Shown piece by piece: positions 1 through 7,909 of a stretch of DNA of 14,184 bases (positions are counted from its first letter, which is position 1; every line of letters begins with the position of its first letter). Location: NCBI GenBank assembly GCA_003451785.1, contig DMJL01000132.1, positions 1-14,184 on the forward strand, written 5' to 3'. This DNA comes from Bacteroidales bacterium. GTDB lineage: Bacteria > Bacteroidota > Bacteroidia > Bacteroidales > UBA7960. The position numbers and the translations under genes were made by a program. The notes beneath the pieces were generated by a model, which had not been told where the DNA came from, searched no databases, and worked only from the letters and a program-made list of their open reading frames with translations.

Positions 1-940
1 CAACAAAGCAGAAATTGTAAACAACTTCGATTGGATGAAAGATTTCTCTCTCCTGCAATTCTTGCGCGAGGTGGGAAAACACATTACTGTGAATTATATG
101 GTTGCAAAAGATTCTGTAAAGAAGCGCCTCGACACAGGTCTTTCCTTCACGGAATTTACTTATCAACTTGTGCAGGCCTACGACTTTCTCCACCTTTACC
201 ATAATATGGGTTGCAAGTTGCAGATGGGTGGCTCCGACCAATGGGGCAATATTACCACCGGCACTGAGCTTATTCGCCGCAAAATAGGCGGAGACGCATT
301 TGCCTTAACCTGCCCGCTCATCACCAAAGCAGATGGCGGAAAGTTTGGTAAAACCGAAAAAGGAAATATCTGGCTCGATGCTCGGTATACCACGCCCTAT
401 CATTTCTACCAATTCTGGCTCAATTGTTCAGATGAAGACTCGGAACGATATATTAAGATCTTTGGTCTTTTTAGCGTTGAAGAAACCCAAGCCTATATTG
501 CAGAACATAGCTTAGCACCGCATAAACGATTATTGCAAAAAACCCTTGCTAAGGATATTACTTGCAGAGTGCATGGCGAGCAAGAATATTTGGCTGCCGT
601 TGAAGCTTCAGAAATCCTTTTTGGTGCAGGCACAGCGGAATCATTAAAAGCTTTATCAGAAGATGTTTTTTTGGCAGTATTCGAAGGCGTCCCGATGTAT
701 GAAATGTCGAGAAATATTTTAGTGCAGGGGTTAGATATAACCGACCTGTTGGCAGTGCACACTAGCATAGCCCAAAGCAAGAGCGAAGCTCGAAGGATGC
801 TAAAGGAGGGTAGCATTTCCATAAACAAAGAAAAGGTGATAGAAGGGCACACCCTATATGCAAGCCACCTTATCAACAACCGTTATCTCTTGGTTCAGAA
901 AGGCAAAAAAAACTATTTTATTGTAAGAGTCCTTGATTAG
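1..940 (+). CDS. tyrS: Tyrosyl-tRNA synthetase, 3' part (5' end cut by window edge)
   Basis: Class I aminoacyl-tRNA synthetase that charges tRNA-Tyr in the cytoplasm. The reading frame is open from base 2, so the gene begins outside the window; the first in-window Met (position 35) is internal, because the preceding codons read NKAEIVNNFDW, a typical TyrRS stretch. Numbering from that Met, GGSDQWGN (about residues 65-72) is the tyrosine/ATP-site signature and KFGKT (103-107) is the TyrRS version of the KMSKS loop. The last 65 or so residues (QSKSEARRMLKEG, then INKEKV) form the S4-like RNA-binding domain used by bacterial TyrRS to hold the tRNA. About 120 N-terminal residues, including the HIGH motif, are missing only because of the window edge. 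The next gene starts 25 bp after the stop with no visible promoter or terminator between them, so co-transcription with the amylase genes is possible. Confidence 0.96.
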   Translation, partial: NKAEIVNNFDWMKDFSLLQFLREVGKHITVNYMVAKDSVKKRLDTGLSFTEFTYQLVQAYDFLHLYHNMGCKLQMGGSDQWGNITTGTELIRRKIGGDAFALTCPLITKADGGKFGKTEKGNIWLDARYTTPYHFYQFWLNCSDEDSERYIKIFGLFSVEETQAYIAEHSLAPHKRLLQKTLAKDITCRVHGEQEYLAAVEASEILFGAGTAESLKALSEDVFLAVFEGVPMYEMSRNILVQGLDITDLLAVHTSIAQSKSEARRMLKEGSISINKEKVIEGHTLYASHLINNRYLLVQKGKKNYFIVRVLD

Positions 941-965
941 CAAATTAAACTAAATCCAATTTAAT

Positions 966-3347
966 ATGAAGCGATTTTTTGTGGTGATTTTTGCATTGGT
1001 GGTTTTGGGCATTAGCTCTTGTGCTCCGAAGCCGGCATCGTTGTTTTCCGAAGGGAATGACATCTTTGGTTTTGCCACTCCCGTAAGGATTGAGCACGAT
1101 ACAACCCTTGTGCTGCTATCCGACTACTTCTTGCAGGCGTCTATCGAGCTTATTGATTCTGTCTCAGGTCATCAAACTATGGAGTTTATGTTGCACCCGG
1201 GCAACGATTCGTTGTGGATTATAACCCATGGTACCATTCCGTTTCTCTCCGAACTTGCCGTTTGGCTCGATGATAAAAGGTATTGTATCATTCTGGAAAG
1301 AGGGCAAAAAGTGCATTTCCCATTTGTATTCGACCCACAAGGGGTAACCTACCAATCTGTTTACCTTCGTGGCGATATGACCAACTGGTCGCAAGTACCT
1401 TTGACCCTTGTTGATGGTAAGTGGCAGCGCACCTTGCATATAGCTCCTGGCAATTTTCACTATCAACTTGTATTGGATGGCAGGCAAACAACCGATCCCA
1501 CCAATCCGGTGCAGGTTGACAACAACTTGGGGGGTGTAAACTCTTTGCTTAGCATAGCAGGGATTGATAGGGCAAAGACACCACATATTTACTCCAAAGC
1601 CACACGCCGCTATGAAATGGAATTGGGATTTGACAATAATGTTTCGGAAATCTTCGTGGTTTGGCAAAATTTTCTGCTGCCACAAGAAAGTGTCGTTCGG
1701 CGCGATGGTTACTTCAGTATTACCATTCCTGGGGATGCACGCGACTATCAGCGAAGTTTCCTTACCATAAAGGCGTTCAATGACCATGGCCCTTCCAACG
1801 ATTTGCTTATACCACTTCAATACGGCAAACCTGTATTAGATGCTGGGCTACTCACCCGTATCGACAAAGAGGCTACCATCCTTTATTTTATGATGATTGA
1901 CCGGTTTAATAACGGAAATCCTGCCAACGACCAGCCTGTTGACGACCCAAGGGTTGACCCAAGGGCAAATTATTTTGGAGGCGATATCGAAGGAATCACC
2001 CAGAAAATTGAGGATGGATACTTCGAAAGATTGGGTGTTAATGCCATTTGGTTTACACCTATTACACAAAACCCCTTGGGCGCTTTTGTAGAATATCCTG
2101 CCCCACATCGCACTTATACTGGTTATCACGGATACTGGCCTGTAACACTCACCACAGTTGACCATCGCTTCGGCACCAAAGAATCTTTTAGGAATATGGT
2201 AGAAACAGCGCATGCCAACAACATGAGGGTGCTGCTCGACTTTGTTTCAAACCATGTGCATGAAGAAAATCAACTAATCATTGACAATCCCCATTGGGCT
2301 ACCCAACTCAATCTGCCGGATGGCCGCAAAAACATAAGACTTTGGGACGAGCATAGACTAACTACCTGGTTTGATACCTTCTTGCCAAGCTTAGATTTTA
2401 CGCAGCCGGGGGTTATCGAAACCATGGTGGATAGCGCATTTTACTGGCTCAACGAGTATAATCTCGATGGCTTTAGGCACGATGCTACAAAACATATTCC
2501 CAATGAGTTCTGGAGAGCATTAACCCGCAAAATCAAAGAATACCATAAAGCTCCAAACAATCGCAGGATCTTCCAGATTGGCGAAACCTTTGGTAATAGG
2601 GAGCTAATTGGCACATTCATAGGGAGTGGGTTACTGGATGGCCAATTCGATTTCAACTTATACTTCGATGCGCGCACAGTTTTTGCTACCGACGATGCTC
2701 CATTCACGATGCTCAACAACTCGTTGCACCAAACATTCAACTACTACGGCTTTGTCAACCTTATGGGAAATATTACCGGCAATCACGATATGGCCAGATT
2801 TATATCCTTGGCTGGAGGTGCATTGCGCTTCGACGAAAATCCTATCGAAGCCGGTTGGAATCGCGAAGTGGGAGTAGGGGACACAATAGGCTACAACAGA
2901 TTGGCTTCGCTCATGGCCTTCATAATGACAATTCCCGGAGTGCCTGTAATTTACTATGGTGATGAGATTGGCATACCCGGTGCAAGCGATCCCGATAGCC
3001 GCCGACCCATGAGATTTGAAAACCTTAACCATCACGAGAGTCGCCTAAAAGAACAAACATCCAAGCTCACTCGTCTTAGAAGGGAGAACTTGGCTTTTAT
3101 TTATGGCGATTTCAAGACCTTACATGCCGATGCAATGACGTTTGCTTACGCCCGCAGCCATTTCGGCAACCAAGCTATGGTGGTTTTTAACAAAGACCGC
3201 AACCCAGTTACACTTACGCTGCCTTTGCCAGCAAGGTTTGCTGCAAAAAATTATCAGAATCATTTTGGTAATACATTTTCGATTAGTGGCGAGACTTTAA
3301 CCATTACTTTGCCCGGAAGCAGCTTCGAAGTTCTTACGGCGAATTAA
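966..3347 (+). CDS. GH13 alpha-amylase-family lipoprotein with CBM48-like N-terminal module (neopullulanase/cyclomaltodextrinase-like)
   Basis: Predicted envelope-anchored enzyme (793 aa) that hydrolyses alpha-1,4 (perhaps alpha-1,6) glucan links. Residues 1-19 are a lipoprotein signal ending in the lipobox ISSC, with Cys19 the expected lipidation site. The residues after Cys (APKPASLF) lack the acidic export signal known from surface lipoproteins of Bacteroides, so a periplasm-facing location is slightly favoured. Three beta-rich N-terminal stretches follow: about 35-125, a CBM48/E-set-like module at 128-197 (VYLRGDMTNW), and about 205-290. The GH13 barrel begins near residue 300 (ILYFMMIDRF). 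All conserved regions are present: DFVSNH (425-430), GFRHDATKH with nucleophile Asp506, GETFG with acid/base Glu540, and NHD with Asp608. YYGDEIG followed by DPDSRRPM is typical of the neopullulanase/cyclomaltodextrinase branch. A beta domain C occupies roughly 700-793. Exact substrate preference cannot be read from the sequence. Confidence 0.93.
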   Translation: MKRFFVVIFALVVLGISSCAPKPASLFSEGNDIFGFATPVRIEHDTTLVLLSDYFLQASIELIDSVSGHQTMEFMLHPGNDSLWIITHGTIPFLSELAVWLDDKRYCIILERGQKVHFPFVFDPQGVTYQSVYLRGDMTNWSQVPLTLVDGKWQRTLHIAPGNFHYQLVLDGRQTTDPTNPVQVDNNLGGVNSLLSIAGIDRAKTPHIYSKATRRYEMELGFDNNVSEIFVVWQNFLLPQESVVRRDGYFSITIPGDARDYQRSFLTIKAFNDHGPSNDLLIPLQYGKPVLDAGLLTRIDKEATILYFMMIDRFNNGNPANDQPVDDPRVDPRANYFGGDIEGITQKIEDGYFERLGVNAIWFTPITQNPLGAFVEYPAPHRTYTGYHGYWPVTLTTVDHRFGTKESFRNMVETAHANNMRVLLDFVSNHVHEENQLIIDNPHWATQLNLPDGRKNIRLWDEHRLTTWFDTFLPSLDFTQPGVIETMVDSAFYWLNEYNLDGFRHDATKHIPNEFWRALTRKIKEYHKAPNNRRIFQIGETFGNRELIGTFIGSGLLDGQFDFNLYFDARTVFATDDAPFTMLNNSLHQTFNYYGFVNLMGNITGNHDMARFISLAGGALRFDENPIEAGWNREVGVGDTIGYNRLASLMAFIMTIPGVPVIYYGDEIGIPGASDPDSRRPMRFENLNHHESRLKEQTSKLTRLRRENLAFIYGDFKTLHADAMTFAYARSHFGNQAMVVFNKDRNPVTLTLPLPARFAAKNYQNHFGNTFSISGETLTITLPGSSFEVLTAN

Positions 3348-3362
3348 TAAAATAGATCTTAA

Positions 3363-3848
3363 ATGACAAATCCAATTTTGGAAAAGAAGCGTGTAGCACT
3401 TGTTGCACACGACAAACGAAAAAAGGACCTACTTGAGTGGGTTGGCTGGAATAGGGAAGCACTGGCACCGCATTCTCTATATTGCACTGGCACTACCGGT
3501 AAATTGGTTGAAGGAGCTTTGAAAGACCCTGAAACAGGGAAACCTTCGGTGAAAACTTCCATTACTAAATTGAAATCGGGACCCCTTGGTGGCGACCAGC
3601 AATTGGGAGCCTTGATTGCCGAAGGCAAAATAGACTTGATGATTTTCTTTTGGGACCCTATGAATGCTCAGGCTCATGATGTGGATGTGAAAGCTCTACT
3701 CCGAATTACGGTATTGTATAATGTGCCCACAGCCTGCAATCGTTCTACTGCCGACTTCATGATTTCCTCTGACCTGTTTGCAAAGCCTTACAACCGCAAA
3801 CCTATGGATGTAAGCAATTATCTGAATCGTAAAATAGACCTTGACTAA
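3363..3848 (+). CDS. mgsA: Methylglyoxal synthase
   Basis: Cytoplasmic enzyme (161 aa) that converts dihydroxyacetone phosphate to methylglyoxal and phosphate, a bypass of lower glycolysis used when sugar phosphates accumulate. Family signatures are clear: LVAHDKRK at the N-terminus (His16, Asp17, Lys20, matching E. coli His19/Asp20/Lys23), CTGTTG (41-46) for phosphate binding, SGPLGGDQQ (72-80) with Asp78 as the likely catalytic base (E. coli Asp71), and AHDVDVKALLR with His105 and Asp108 (E. coli His98/Asp101). Compared with E. coli MgsA there are extra residues in the loop around 53-68 (DPETGKPSVK). The gene starts 15 bp after the large amylase and ends 29 bp before the second amylase, so the three look like one transcription unit. 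This ties methylglyoxal formation to alpha-glucan use. Confidence 0.95.
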   Translation: MTNPILEKKRVALVAHDKRKKDLLEWVGWNREALAPHSLYCTGTTGKLVEGALKDPETGKPSVKTSITKLKSGPLGGDQQLGALIAEGKIDLMIFFWDPMNAQAHDVDVKALLRITVLYNVPTACNRSTADFMISSDLFAKPYNRKPMDVSNYLNRKIDLD

Positions 3849-3877
3849 TTTTAAATTCCAAACCAAATTCTCAAAAA

Positions 3878-5257
3878 ATGAAAAAATCCGTTTTTCCCAT
3901 TGTTGCTGTTTTTGTATTAATGGCCATGTTTGCAGGCTTTAGTGGCTGCAGACCCGCACCTGAAGCAGCCGAGCCCGTAGTGAGCACTGTGTCTCATCCT
4001 GAGTGGAGTAAGAATGCCAATATCTACGAAGTAAACATTAGGCAATTTACCCCTGAGGGAACTTTTAATGCCTTTGCTAAGCACTTAGATAGGCTGCAGG
4101 CAATGGGTGTTGATATTCTGTGGTTTATGCCCATCCATCCTATTGGTGTTGTAAATCGCAAAGGCACCCTTGGAAGTTATTATTCCGTTAAGGATTTTCG
4201 TGGTATCAATCCCGAGTTTGGCACTATGGAAGACTTTAGAAACCTTGTGCGCGAAGTGCATGCGAGAGGTATGTATGTAATGTTGGACTGGGTAGCAAAC
4301 CACACCGCGTGGGATCATCATTGGACCGTTACCAATCCTGAATTTTATACACGGGATGAAAATGGCAATTTTATGGCTCCCAATGCCGATTGGACAGATG
4401 TGAAAGACTTGAATTTTGATAACAAGGACCTTTGGGCTGCAATGATTGCCGATATGCGTTTTTGGGTAGAAGAAGTAGGCGTTGACGGCTTCCGTTGCGA
4501 TGTGGCTTATTTGGTTCCTACGGCCTTTTGGGAAAGAGCTATCAGCGAGCTTGAGCAGGTGAAGCCTTTGTTTATGCTTGCTGAAGCAGAAACTCCTGAA
4601 TTGAATGTGAATGCTTTCGAAATGTCGTATGGTTGGAGATTGCATCACATGATGAACGATATTGCCCAAGGTGATGCTGATGTGGTTTCATTGGACAACT
4701 ATTTCTTTGCCGACACCATGCCTCCATTCCCTGTAGGTTCTTACAAAATGTATTTTATAACCAACCACGACGAGAATTCTTGGGCTGGTACAGAGTTTGA
4801 GCGACTTGGTCCTGCAGTTCAGGCATTTTCTGTGCTAACGGCTACAGTTCCCGGCATGATTCTTCTTTACAATGGTCAGGAATCGGGTTTCAACAGAAGG
4901 CTTGAGTTTTTTGAAAAAGATCAGGTGGATTGGAACGACTTTAAATATCAAGATTTCTTCTCCACGCTTCTTCATCTGAAAAGCCGCAATCAAGCATTAT
5001 GGAATGGCGTTGCAGGAGGTCCTATGGAGAGAATTAACACGGGTAGCGATGCCTCTGTTTTTGCTTTCGTAAGAGAAAAAAATGAGAATAAAGTGGTAGT
5101 AGTGTTGAATCTTTCTACAACACCCCAATCAATCACCTTGGAAGGAGAACGCTTTGTAGGCGAATATACCAATGTGTTTAGTGGTGAGCCAACTTCTTTG
5201 GCTGTAAACCACTCCATGAACATGGCTCCTTGGAGTTTCTATGTTTTTGAGAAATAG
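3878..5257 (+). CDS. Compact GH13 alpha-amylase-family lipoprotein
   Basis: Second GH13 enzyme of the run (459 aa), much shorter than the first because it has no N-terminal beta modules; the catalytic barrel starts right after the lipoprotein linker. Residues 1-24 are a signal with lipobox FSGC (Cys24), followed by RPAPEAAEP, again without a clear surface-export signal. Conserved regions: MLDWVANH (Asp137, Asn141, His142), GFRCD with nucleophile Asp208, LAEAE with acid/base Glu236, and TNHDEN with His297/Asp298. LLYNGQE and the following RRLEFF are normal GH13 barrel-end elements, and a short beta domain C ends the protein. Domain B is small. It probably cleaves maltooligosaccharides or starch fragments in concert with the larger enzyme; hydrolase versus transglycosylase activity cannot be decided here. 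A hairpin 25 bp after the stop probably ends the operon. Confidence 0.92.
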   Translation: MKKSVFPIVAVFVLMAMFAGFSGCRPAPEAAEPVVSTVSHPEWSKNANIYEVNIRQFTPEGTFNAFAKHLDRLQAMGVDILWFMPIHPIGVVNRKGTLGSYYSVKDFRGINPEFGTMEDFRNLVREVHARGMYVMLDWVANHTAWDHHWTVTNPEFYTRDENGNFMAPNADWTDVKDLNFDNKDLWAAMIADMRFWVEEVGVDGFRCDVAYLVPTAFWERAISELEQVKPLFMLAEAETPELNVNAFEMSYGWRLHHMMNDIAQGDADVVSLDNYFFADTMPPFPVGSYKMYFITNHDENSWAGTEFERLGPAVQAFSVLTATVPGMILLYNGQESGFNRRLEFFEKDQVDWNDFKYQDFFSTLLHLKSRNQALWNGVAGGPMERINTGSDASVFAFVREKNENKVVVVLNLSTTPQSITLEGERFVGEYTNVFSGEPTSLAVNHSMNMAPWSFYVFEK

Positions 5258-5282
5258 CATTGCCTAAAGTTCGTTCTTTATG

Positions 5283-5315
5283 CACCAAAAGCCTGATTCT
5301 ATCAGGCTTTTGGTG
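5283..5315. terminator. Hairpin between convergent genes, likely bidirectional terminator
   Basis: A perfect 14-bp inverted repeat (CACCAAAAGCCTGA / TCAGGCTTTTGGTG) with a 5-nt loop lies between the stop of the second amylase (5257, +) and the stop of the alpha/beta hydrolase (5349, -). Position and symmetry suggest a terminator serving both strands. There is no real T tract on either strand, so termination strength is uncertain; it may instead act as a 3' stabilising hairpin. Confidence 0.65.
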
Positions 5316-5348
5316 TAAAAAGCAGATTCTGTTTTCTCAGAAACTGTT

Positions 5349-6140
5349 TTAGCGATAACAAGCTTCCACAAAATTCTTTGTAAAAGTTAAGCAGGTTTCA
5401 TTGGCTTCGATGAAGCCCATGTGTCCGCAATTGCGCAATGTGAGCGAATGGGCTTGTGGCACAATTGCAATCTGTTGTAATATGCTTTCGAAAGGTATGC
5501 GTTGGTCCTTGTGTCCGGCTATGAACATTACCGGAAATGGGGCATTCGCAAGCAGAGTTGTAAAATCTTTCCGCTCCATCATACCTCTTTGTGCGGCAAT
5601 AATGGCATCAGATGTCATTCCTTTGGCCATTTCAATCAGATTGCTGATTTCTACGGCACAGCCACTCCGGTTTTCGGGGGCGAACAGTCCGGGTATAAAC
5701 TCAAACAAGAAATCTTTGTGATTAGAATAAATCAGCCTTATTGCCCTCTCTCGCAATTCTTTTGCTTCGGGACTGTCGCTGCGAGCAGTGCTATGAAACA
5801 ATCCTAATCCTTTGATTAAATCTGGAAAACTTTGGGCTATGGCCAAAGCCACATATCCACCCATAGAGTGCCCAACAATCACAGTCTGGGTTATTTCCAA
5901 GTGGTCCAAAATGGTTTTTACGGCATTTCCCATATCTTCAATGGAGTGATTATTGCTCAAACTTTCGCTTTGCCCATGTCCGGGCAAGTCTATGGCTACT
6001 ACCAAATGTGTTGTCGAAAGTTCTTCCAAATAGTCATTCCAAATTACACACGATCCCGTAAATCCATGTAAAAACACCACCGCAGGTCCTTTGCCCTTGA
6101 TGCGGTAAAAAAGTTTTTTCCCTTTGTAGTCTATGGTCAT
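5349..6140 (-). CDS. Alpha/beta-fold hydrolase
   Basis: Soluble serine hydrolase of the alpha/beta superfamily (263 aa, normal for the family), no signal peptide, so cytoplasmic. FLHGFTGS (23-30) carries the HG oxyanion-hole motif. DLPGHGQS (51-58) is the usual post-strand-4 motif. GHSMGG (90-95) is the nucleophile elbow with Ser92. GHKDQRIP (209-216) carries the likely acid Asp212, and CGHMGFIE (238-245) the catalytic His240. The lid (about 115-195) is Met-rich (MAKGMT, RGMMER). The overall pattern resembles the esterases and 3-oxoadipate enol-lactonase-like or MenH-like hydrolases, but no neighbour points to menaquinone or aromatic metabolism, so the substrate is unknown. The gene converges with the amylase operon and lies downstream (178 bp) of the transposase-like gene on the same strand. 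Confidence 0.9.
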   Translation of the reverse strand: MTIDYKGKKLFYRIKGKGPAVVFLHGFTGSCVIWNDYLEELSTTHLVVAIDLPGHGQSESLSNNHSIEDMGNAVKTILDHLEITQTVIVGHSMGGYVALAIAQSFPDLIKGLGLFHSTARSDSPEAKELRERAIRLIYSNHKDFLFEFIPGLFAPENRSGCAVEISNLIEMAKGMTSDAIIAAQRGMMERKDFTTLLANAPFPVMFIAGHKDQRIPFESILQQIAIVPQAHSLTLRNCGHMGFIEANETCLTFTKNFVEACYR

Positions 6141-6317
6141 TTTGTCTGTTGGAATTTGGTTTTTTAGATAGTTGTATTTTGATTCATGCCATTGTGCTGT
6201 TCAAAAATCGTGAATAAATGGTTTCAAAAAAGCTGAAATAGCATTAGCACCGGAAATTTATTTTCAAACCATCATTGCAAAGACAACTTTAAAACTGCTG
6301 ATGCTTGGCTCGAATTG

Positions 6318-7754
6318 TCAATCATTCAATCCAAGCGTAGCAATAAGGTTTTCAACACTAATAGAATTCTTAGCATCATGCCAGGTTTGGTTTATTTTCA
6401 CTTTGTGCACTTTATTTAAAACTTCCAAAGCGTTATCAGTTGAAATAATGCTGTTGGGGGTTTTTTCATTCAAAAGCTGGTCTAAGCAATTGAGCCATTG
6501 CAAAGCCACAAAATTTATAAACATCCAACCTTCCATTGCTAATGGGCCTTGAATATGTTCAATGTCGGATTCTAAAATGCTATTTAATTTTTCAAATCTC
6601 CATACAAACTCATCATAACTCCTGTAGGCATAGTACAATTTATCGGGTGCTAGATTCGAATTTGTGAACAAAGCTAGCGTGCCGAAAGATGCTTTTATTG
6701 GATAATAGTTCTCCATTGTTAGCTTTTCGGGCAAGTTTTCTTCGCTTTCAAAGAAGGCGTTTTCCTGCTTAGATTTCAACAAATGGTCAACAAAAACCAT
6801 CACTTTTTTTTCAGCATGCTTAGTGGTGTAGTAGTAGATTTCCTTTTTCTGATAGATAAAAGAACCATCGAAAACATGATTGTCATCCTTTAGGATTTTT
6901 GAATAATCAATTAGCGTGTTGTCTTGTTCTAATGCAGCAATGAATTTACTACCCGTGTTCGAATAATGCTCTAAATTTCCAATAGAGAACATTTCTCTAC
7001 TGGTTACAATTGTTGCTTTAGGTATTGGGGATTCCTGTAACCATATATCAATGAGGCTTAAGTTCTTTCGGTCGGATGGAATAAATTCATAATAAATCGG
7101 GGTTGAGTCGGATTGCGATATTACAAAGTATATAGGAAGGCGTAGGTGGTGATCTAACTTGCTAATGAATTCCTTAGAAAATGGCTTTGGGATGTATTCT
7201 GTAGGGTTAATAATCTCGAAAACTAAATAATTTTCTTTTTGATAAAATTCGCTGAAGTATAAAACTATTTTCTCTCGTTGTTTCCCAATTGCATTTAGCA
7301 TTTCGCCAATCTGCTCTGAGTCGTACATAGCTTGAGGATAAAGCTCAGACAAATAACTGTTTTGGTAGAAAAAGGAAATTTTATGTAGTGGCGATACATG
7401 GGCAAAGCGAACATAAGAAAAAGCCAAAATTTCCTGCCAAAGTTTTGGGAAATGCTTTTCTAACAGCCCAATGTGCTTCCTGAACTTTTTTGATATCAAC
7501 AAAGCAATGCCTGATTCCTTTACTTCCAATTGCCCAAATGCAGGCGCACCTTGGCGAAGCCTTTCCTTGTCAGAAACTACAAAGCCTTCAATTTCAGTGA
7601 TTTTACCTAATAGTTTTCCGGTGACCTTTTTCGACTTTTTCTTCACCGGATCCCATTTGCTGCTTACTTGGTATAAGTAATAATTGCCTTTAATATACCG
7701 CAATTCCGTTCCTTTTCTCTTATGCTGGATTGCCCAATCAGGATGTTTTGCCAT
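6318..7754 (-). CDS. IS4/IS1634-type transposase-like protein with DDE residues apparently lost
   Basis: Intact 478-codon frame. The N-terminus (KGTELRYIKGNYYLYQVS, then a KK-rich segment, TGKLLGKIT) matches from memory the leader region of IS4-superfamily, IS1634-like transposases. Later landmarks also align: YLVFE at 176-180 with the first-Asp strand (usually FDLT), IVTSREMFS at 249-257 with VxDRGFFS, YRSYDEFVWRFEKL at 377-390 with YrkRdeIEklFdtL, and the helix MEGWMFINFVAL (407-418) with RGxlFinFlAL. By this alignment the three catalytic positions are Glu180 instead of Asp, Ser252 instead of Asp and Val384 instead of Glu, so strand transfer is not expected. No terminal inverted repeats or target duplications were seen next to the gene. 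The coding stretch looks AT-richer than its neighbours. It could be a decayed element whose frame happens to survive, or a domesticated protein under selection; its present function is unknown. Confidence 0.72.
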   Translation of the reverse strand: MAKHPDWAIQHKRKGTELRYIKGNYYLYQVSSKWDPVKKKSKKVTGKLLGKITEIEGFVVSDKERLRQGAPAFGQLEVKESGIALLISKKFRKHIGLLEKHFPKLWQEILAFSYVRFAHVSPLHKISFFYQNSYLSELYPQAMYDSEQIGEMLNAIGKQREKIVLYFSEFYQKENYLVFEIINPTEYIPKPFSKEFISKLDHHLRLPIYFVISQSDSTPIYYEFIPSDRKNLSLIDIWLQESPIPKATIVTSREMFSIGNLEHYSNTGSKFIAALEQDNTLIDYSKILKDDNHVFDGSFIYQKKEIYYYTTKHAEKKVMVFVDHLLKSKQENAFFESEENLPEKLTMENYYPIKASFGTLALFTNSNLAPDKLYYAYRSYDEFVWRFEKLNSILESDIEHIQGPLAMEGWMFINFVALQWLNCLDQLLNEKTPNSIISTDNALEVLNKVHKVKINQTWHDAKNSISVENLIATLGLND

Positions 7755-7884
7755 AGCCTGTTCCGTATTTACTCCATAGCAAAGGAACGAATTAATTGTG
7801 AAATAATTATGCGAACCACCACTTATGTTAACAAGTTCAATGCAATGTTAAAAATAAAATCACCAATTTATCGTCTTGTATCCT

Positions 7885-7892
7885 TAATTTTG
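7885..7892 (+). promoter_or_regulatory. Bacteroidota-type -7 box before the coiled-coil gene
   Basis: TAATTTTG matches the TAnnTTTG -7 consensus of the Bacteroidota primary sigma factor and lies 17 bp before the ATG at 7910, giving a short leader. I could not find a convincing TTG -33 element about 20 bp upstream, so this is a partial match. The 155-bp gap it sits in is AT-rich and separates this gene from the divergently transcribed transposase-like gene; no equally good box was found for the minus strand. Confidence 0.4.
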
Positions 7893-7909
7893 ATAAATAA
7901 ACACTCACC

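Noticed and set aside
1164..1820. Minus-strand open frame of 218 codons opposite the large amylase
   Set aside because: It is antisense to conserved domains of the amylase and shows no recognisable motif or gene-start context.
1944..1965. Tandem 12-bp repeat with GACCCAAGGG twice, encoding DPRVDPR
   Set aside because: It is only two in-frame copies inside a domain where similar Asp/Pro/Arg-rich loops are common in GH13 enzymes, so it is not evidence of a dynamic repeat.
4085..4669. Long minus-strand open frame opposite the second amylase
   Set aside because: It lies wholly antisense to a well-supported GH13 gene and its composition resembles a reverse-frame shadow, with no domain signature.
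6141..7909. Search for insertion-sequence ends around the transposase-like gene
   Set aside because: Comparing 6141-6317 with the reverse complement of 7755-7909 by eye gave no matching terminal inverted repeats or flanking target duplications, so no mobile element is annotated.
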